Shown here: positions 61,625 to 64,000 of the stretch, piece after piece
Numbering within the stretch: position 1 is the stretch's first letter
How the letters are laid out: each line of letters begins with the position of its first letter
Origin: a virus
Length of the DNA: 64,000 nt
Virus record (IMG/VR): IMGVR_UViG_3300006802_000086
Location: 1-64,000 of that record
Direction: 5' to 3' (one strand)
The notes under the pieces: generated by a model
Database searches by the model: none
The model's input: the letters and a program-made list of their open reading frames with translations, nothing else
Told to the model about the DNA's origin: nothing
Translations under genes and position numbers: made by a program

Positions 61625-62536
61625 ATGTCATACACTACACCAATAAACTATATTTTTATTGAAGGGCCTGACTGCAGTGGGAAAACAACACTTTATGAAA
61701 TGATCCACAAAGAGTCAGGTTATCAATGGAATATTCAAGATCGATCAGCGTTATCAATGTTAATCCATGCCCGATATTATGGTCGTGATACATTTAATCA
61801 TGTTGAACAGTTAAAAAAAGAGCTATACAACATTAACAATCAGTTGGTTATATGTCTACCGGATTGGAAAGTGATTGTTGAACGATTTCAAAAACGCGGC
61901 GACCCTATTCAAAATATTACTAGCCTTCGCAAAATCTATGAACTGTTTGAAGAGGCAGTACAAGAGTTTCAAAACTATGCAAACGTAACAGTTATTAGAC
62001 ATGAAGTAAATAAGCACACAGTAAAAGATTTAGTTACATGGTTTAAATATTTTGAAAGACGTTCTTTGAGTGAGTTGCAAACTTATGTATTACAAACAGT
62101 TGCAGCAAGTGGTAAAAAAGAAGCTTTAGGTTTTAATTTTGTTCATTATGACACCGGTGATTTTAATGATATTAATAAACAGATGTTATTGTATGATAAA
62201 GAAAAAGATTATTATCAAAAAATTGAGACTGCAGTTTTTGACAAGATTAAATCAGAAATGAAAGGAGAAAACGAATATGAAAGACCGGAAGAATTGGACT
62301 CGAGAAGATTTATTTATACTGATGATTCTTGTATTAGTCTTGCTCATTTTTTAGTTCGTGACGGTTATATGGATGCTAAATTCTTTTTGCGATCATCAAA
62401 TGTTAAAGATACATTGCGATATGATTTAAATTTTGTTAAACACTTGTCAGGCGAGGTTTTTCGTTATTTCAAATGCGATAGACAAGGTGACTATTGCAAA
62501 ATTGAAGTTGTCATTAATTCAGGACATGTAATATAA
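61625..62536 (+). CDS. Fusion: P-loop nucleotide kinase plus thymidylate-synthase-like domain
   Basis: A 303-residue protein. Residues 13-22 G-P-D-C-S-G-K-T-T form a Walker A motif of dNMP/thymidylate kinases, and the next ~140 residues look like this fold. The C-terminal part (~225-303) resembles the ThyA C-terminal half: C236 in S-C-I-S-L-A-H-F-L-V-R-D-G aligns with the ThyA nucleophile region, and R-S-S-N and V-I-N-S-G-H correspond to R-S-x-D and the S-x-H strand. The catalytic cysteine position is thus retained although the domain is short. As ThyX is also present, this ThyA-like part may act on a different pyrimidine or be a relic. TATAAT at 61598-61603 precedes the gene. AGAGG ribosome site. 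Confidence 0.65.
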   Translation: MSYTTPINYIFIEGPDCSGKTTLYEMIHKESGYQWNIQDRSALSMLIHARYYGRDTFNHVEQLKKELYNINNQLVICLPDWKVIVERFQKRGDPIQNITSLRKIYELFEEAVQEFQNYANVTVIRHEVNKHTVKDLVTWFKYFERRSLSELQTYVLQTVAASGKKEALGFNFVHYDTGDFNDINKQMLLYDKEKDYYQKIETAVFDKIKSEMKGENEYERPEELDSRRFIYTDDSCISLAHFLVRDGYMDAKFFLRSSNVKDTLRYDLNFVKHLSGEVFRYFKCDRQGDYCKIEVVINSGHVI

Positions 62537-62548
62537 AAAAGGAGAGAG

Positions 62549-62722
62549 ATGATTAAAACGTTAATGCTAACAGCCATGTTAGCCAATCCACAAGTTGAAG
62601 AAATTCGACCAGACAATGAAAAGAAAATTAAAACAATTGCAATTTCTGCAACTTTTATTATTGTTGTAAACTTACTGGCATATTCACCAATCATTGCAGC
62701 AAACATTAACAAAGGAGAATAA
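62549..62722 (+). CDS. Small membrane protein (57 aa)
   Basis: ATG behind AAGGAGAGAG. Sequence MIKTLMLTAMLANPQVEEIR, then a Lys-rich stretch and one hydrophobic helix (I-A-I-S-A-T-F-I-I-V-V-N-L-L-A-Y). The short hydrophobic N-terminus recalls that of the exported protein at 43399. Probably one or two membrane segments; function unknown. Confidence 0.6.
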   Translation: MIKTLMLTAMLANPQVEEIRPDNEKKIKTIAISATFIIVVNLLAYSPIIAANINKGE

Positions 62723-62725
62723 TAA

Positions 62726-62968
62726 ATGAAAAATGAAGATTTAATACCCGTAACGGATAACACATTGAAAGATTTTGTGAACGCAAGAAAAGAAAACAAA
62801 CCGATTGCGATACAGATGCAAAGATGGATAGAACACAAGAAGAAATATTTCTCAAATTTTCTATCTTATGCATTTGACAAAAAAGGAAATCTATATAGGC
62901 GAGATTTTTTAACAAAAAACGGATGGGTAAAAGTTAACACCCTAGACGAAAACGATCTAAAGAGGTAA
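62726..62968 (+). CDS. Small protein of unknown function (80 aa)
   Basis: A basic/acidic alpha-beta protein (K-D-F-V-N-A-R-K-E-N-K-P near residue 15; a strand-rich end with G-N-L-Y-R-R-D). Starts four bases after the preceding stop, with GGAG just upstream. Followed two bases later by the dUTPase gene. Confidence 0.55.
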   Translation: MKNEDLIPVTDNTLKDFVNARKENKPIAIQMQRWIEHKKKYFSNFLSYAFDKKGNLYRRDFLTKNGWVKVNTLDENDLKR

Positions 62969-62970
62969 TA

Positions 62971-63390
62971 ATGAAAGTTAAAATTAAAAAATTGCACACA
63001 GAGGCAGTAATTCCCCAATATGCAAAACCAGGTGATGCAGGTATGGATTTGACTGCGGTTCACGTTTCAACTGATCAATATGGTTGTTTTACATATCACA
63101 CAGGATTAGCAGTTGAGATACCACCTTGGCACGTTGGTCTCCTGTTTCCAAGATCTTCTATATATAAAACTGGACAAAGACTTACAAATTGTGTAGGCGT
63201 AATTGATAGCGGTTATAGAGGCGAAATCATGATGAAGTTCTCTCTATCAGCTAATCGCAATGAATATCAAATTGGTGATAGAATTGGTCAGCTAATTATT
63301 CTTCCATACCCTCAAATTAAGTTTGAAGAAGTCGACTCACTTGATAGTTCTGAACGCGGCGAAGGTGGTTATGGAAGCACCGGTAAATGA
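62971..63390 (+). CDS. dut: dUTP pyrophosphatase (trimeric dUTPase)
   Basis: A 139-residue dUTPase with all five motifs: G-D-A-G-M-D-L (1), P-R-S-S-I (2), N-C-V-G-V-I-D-S-G-Y-R-G-E-I (3), G-D-R-I-G-Q-L-I-I (4) and the C-terminal R-G-E-G-G-Y-G-S-T-G (5). Converts dUTP to dUMP, feeding ThyX and keeping uracil out of DNA. AAGAGG ribosome site before the ATG. Its end overlaps the next gene. Confidence 0.95.
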   Translation: MKVKIKKLHTEAVIPQYAKPGDAGMDLTAVHVSTDQYGCFTYHTGLAVEIPPWHVGLLFPRSSIYKTGQRLTNCVGVIDSGYRGEIMMKFSLSANRNEYQIGDRIGQLIILPYPQIKFEEVDSLDSSERGEGGYGSTGK

Positions 63391-63631
63391 AAAAAACATA
63401 AAACCTGGCGATTTTATTTTATTAAAAATAATGAACAGGTGGAAGAAGTATGAAGTATCAAGTGTTAAAGATGACTGGATTTATTTTAAAAATCCGGACG
63501 GAAAAGAGTTCGTTCTGAACACAAAAATACACACACATCATATGAAATATCCTAAAACTAAAAAAACAGAAAAAATCAAAGACAAAAAGAAAACAAAGAA
63601 AAAAACAACAAGGAAAAAGAAAAATGGGTGA
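63371..63631 (+). CDS. Small Lys-rich protein (86 aa)
   Basis: Start ATG at 63371 (AAGGTGG just upstream); a TTG at 63323 is possible but lies deep in dut. A small beta-like domain (I-K-P-G-D-F-I-L-L-K-I-M-N-R-W-K-K-Y) reads like a short SH3/KOW-type barrel. A Lys/Thr-rich basic tail follows, maybe nucleic-acid binding. No family recognised. Confidence 0.5.
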   Translation: MEAPVNEKNIKPGDFILLKIMNRWKKYEVSSVKDDWIYFKNPDGKEFVLNTKIHTHHMKYPKTKKTEKIKDKKKTKKKTTRKKKNG

Positions 63632-64000
63632 ATACGATTTTATGATAAAAAGAATACAAAAATTAATTATTGATGTTCCGGACTTTCCAAAACCCGGAAT
63701 TTTGTTTAAAGATATATCGCCTATTTTTAGCGATCAAAGTGAGCTTCGAAATCTCATTACAGCACAAGCTCGCTTTATTAAAAACAACGGCCGAGACTTT
63801 GATAAAATCGTAGCAATAGAGTCACGAGGTTTTCTTTTAGGGACACTTCTTGCTTATGAAACCGGTTTACCCCTGGTGCTTGCTAGAAAAGCAGGAAAAC
63901 TACCTAGAGAAACTGTATCAGCCTCATATGGGTTAGAATACGGAAGTGATAAAATTGAAATTCATACCAGTGACATATTAGAAGACGAACATGTCTTGAT
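63624..64000 (+). CDS. apt: Adenine phosphoribosyltransferase (truncated by window end)
   Basis: The frame runs past the window end without a stop. The first ~125 residues include P-D-F-P-K-P-G-I-L-F-K-D-I-S-P, then I-E-S-R-G-F-L-L-G, L-A-R-K-A-G-K-L-P and Y-G-L-E-Y-G-S-D-K-I-E-I-H. All are typical of bacterial Apt before its PRPP-binding loop, which would follow beyond the edge. Converts adenine plus PRPP to AMP. ATG overlaps the preceding gene by eight bases. Confidence 0.85.
   Translation, partial: MGEYDFMIKRIQKLIIDVPDFPKPGILFKDISPIFSDQSELRNLITAQARFIKNNGRDFDKIVAIESRGFLLGTLLAYETGLPLVLARKAGKLPRETVSASYGLEYGSDKIEIHTSDILEDEHVL

Noticed and set aside
1-64000. Prophage, CRISPR array or insertion sequence
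   Set aside because: No integrase, transposase, direct-repeat/spacer pattern or attachment-like duplication was seen; all content fits a virulent phage genome.

Overview
The window is a gene-dense, AT-rich stretch of a large tailed-phage genome of the contractile-tail (T4-type, myovirus-like) kind. The evidence is two tail sheath paralogues, a tail tube protein, a tape-measure-like protein, LysM gp53-like and hub-like baseplate proteins, a gp32-like single-strand binding protein, UvsX, a T4 RNase H-type 5' nuclease and a gp41-type helicase. No integrase, ribosomal RNA, tRNA or CRISPR array was seen. The host cannot be named. Adenosylcobalamin-dependent NrdJ, ThyX and a C-family DNA polymerase point to an aquatic bacterial host, but this is inference.

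Layout. 1-14.7 kb: tail and baseplate operon (sheath, sheath, tube, a chaperone pair probably joined by a ribosomal frameshift, tape measure, baseplate). 14.7-17.1 kb: a miniature family-A DNA polymerase split by a -1 frameshift, then an acetyltransferase-like protein. 17.2-26.2 kb: gp32, a membrane-active-looking virion protein, UvsX, RNase H, helicase and NrdJ. 26.3-29.4 kb: a leader-tagged protein, ClpP-like protease, Dps-like protein and endolysin. 29.5-37.0 kb: fibre cassette. 37.1-42.3 kb: small proteins, a J-domain protein, Fpg/Nei glycosylase and pyrimidine-nucleotide pruning enzymes. 42.3-62.5 kb: accessory proteins bearing a common N-terminal leader, alternating with ThyX, a deoxyribosyltransferase-like protein, a sugar-nucleotide epimerase, a DnaE-type polymerase and a kinase/thymidylate-synthase-like fusion. 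62.5-64 kb: dUTPase and the start of an adenine phosphoribosyltransferase. All genes read rightward except one: a 1353-residue leftward multidomain cell-wall enzyme at 45.2-49.3 kb.

The most unusual content is a set of about ten coding starts that share a short basic amphipathic N-terminal leader (M-K-I-T-[RK]-x-x-L-x-x-L-I-E like), mostly followed by an acidic patch with L/I-x-E. It sits on otherwise unrelated proteins: a HELGH metalloprotease, a lysozyme/SGNH esterase, hydrophobic helical proteins, and two large proteins sharing a W-C-T core motif. One copy is an almost bare 17-residue peptide, and another lies inside the 1353-residue protein behind its own Shine-Dalgarno sequence. I infer a sorting signal, perhaps a capsid-targeting propeptide for proteins packaged in the head and injected, comparable to the T4 internal-protein signal.

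Two further points stand out. A tail chaperone pair between tube and tape measure appears to use a net +1 (or -2) shift on a run of seven T. The phage also carries two unrelated polymerase types, family A (mini, frameshifted) and family C (full length with PHP domain). Five strong hairpin-plus-T terminators and several TG-n-TATAAT extended -10 elements divide the genome into transcription units.
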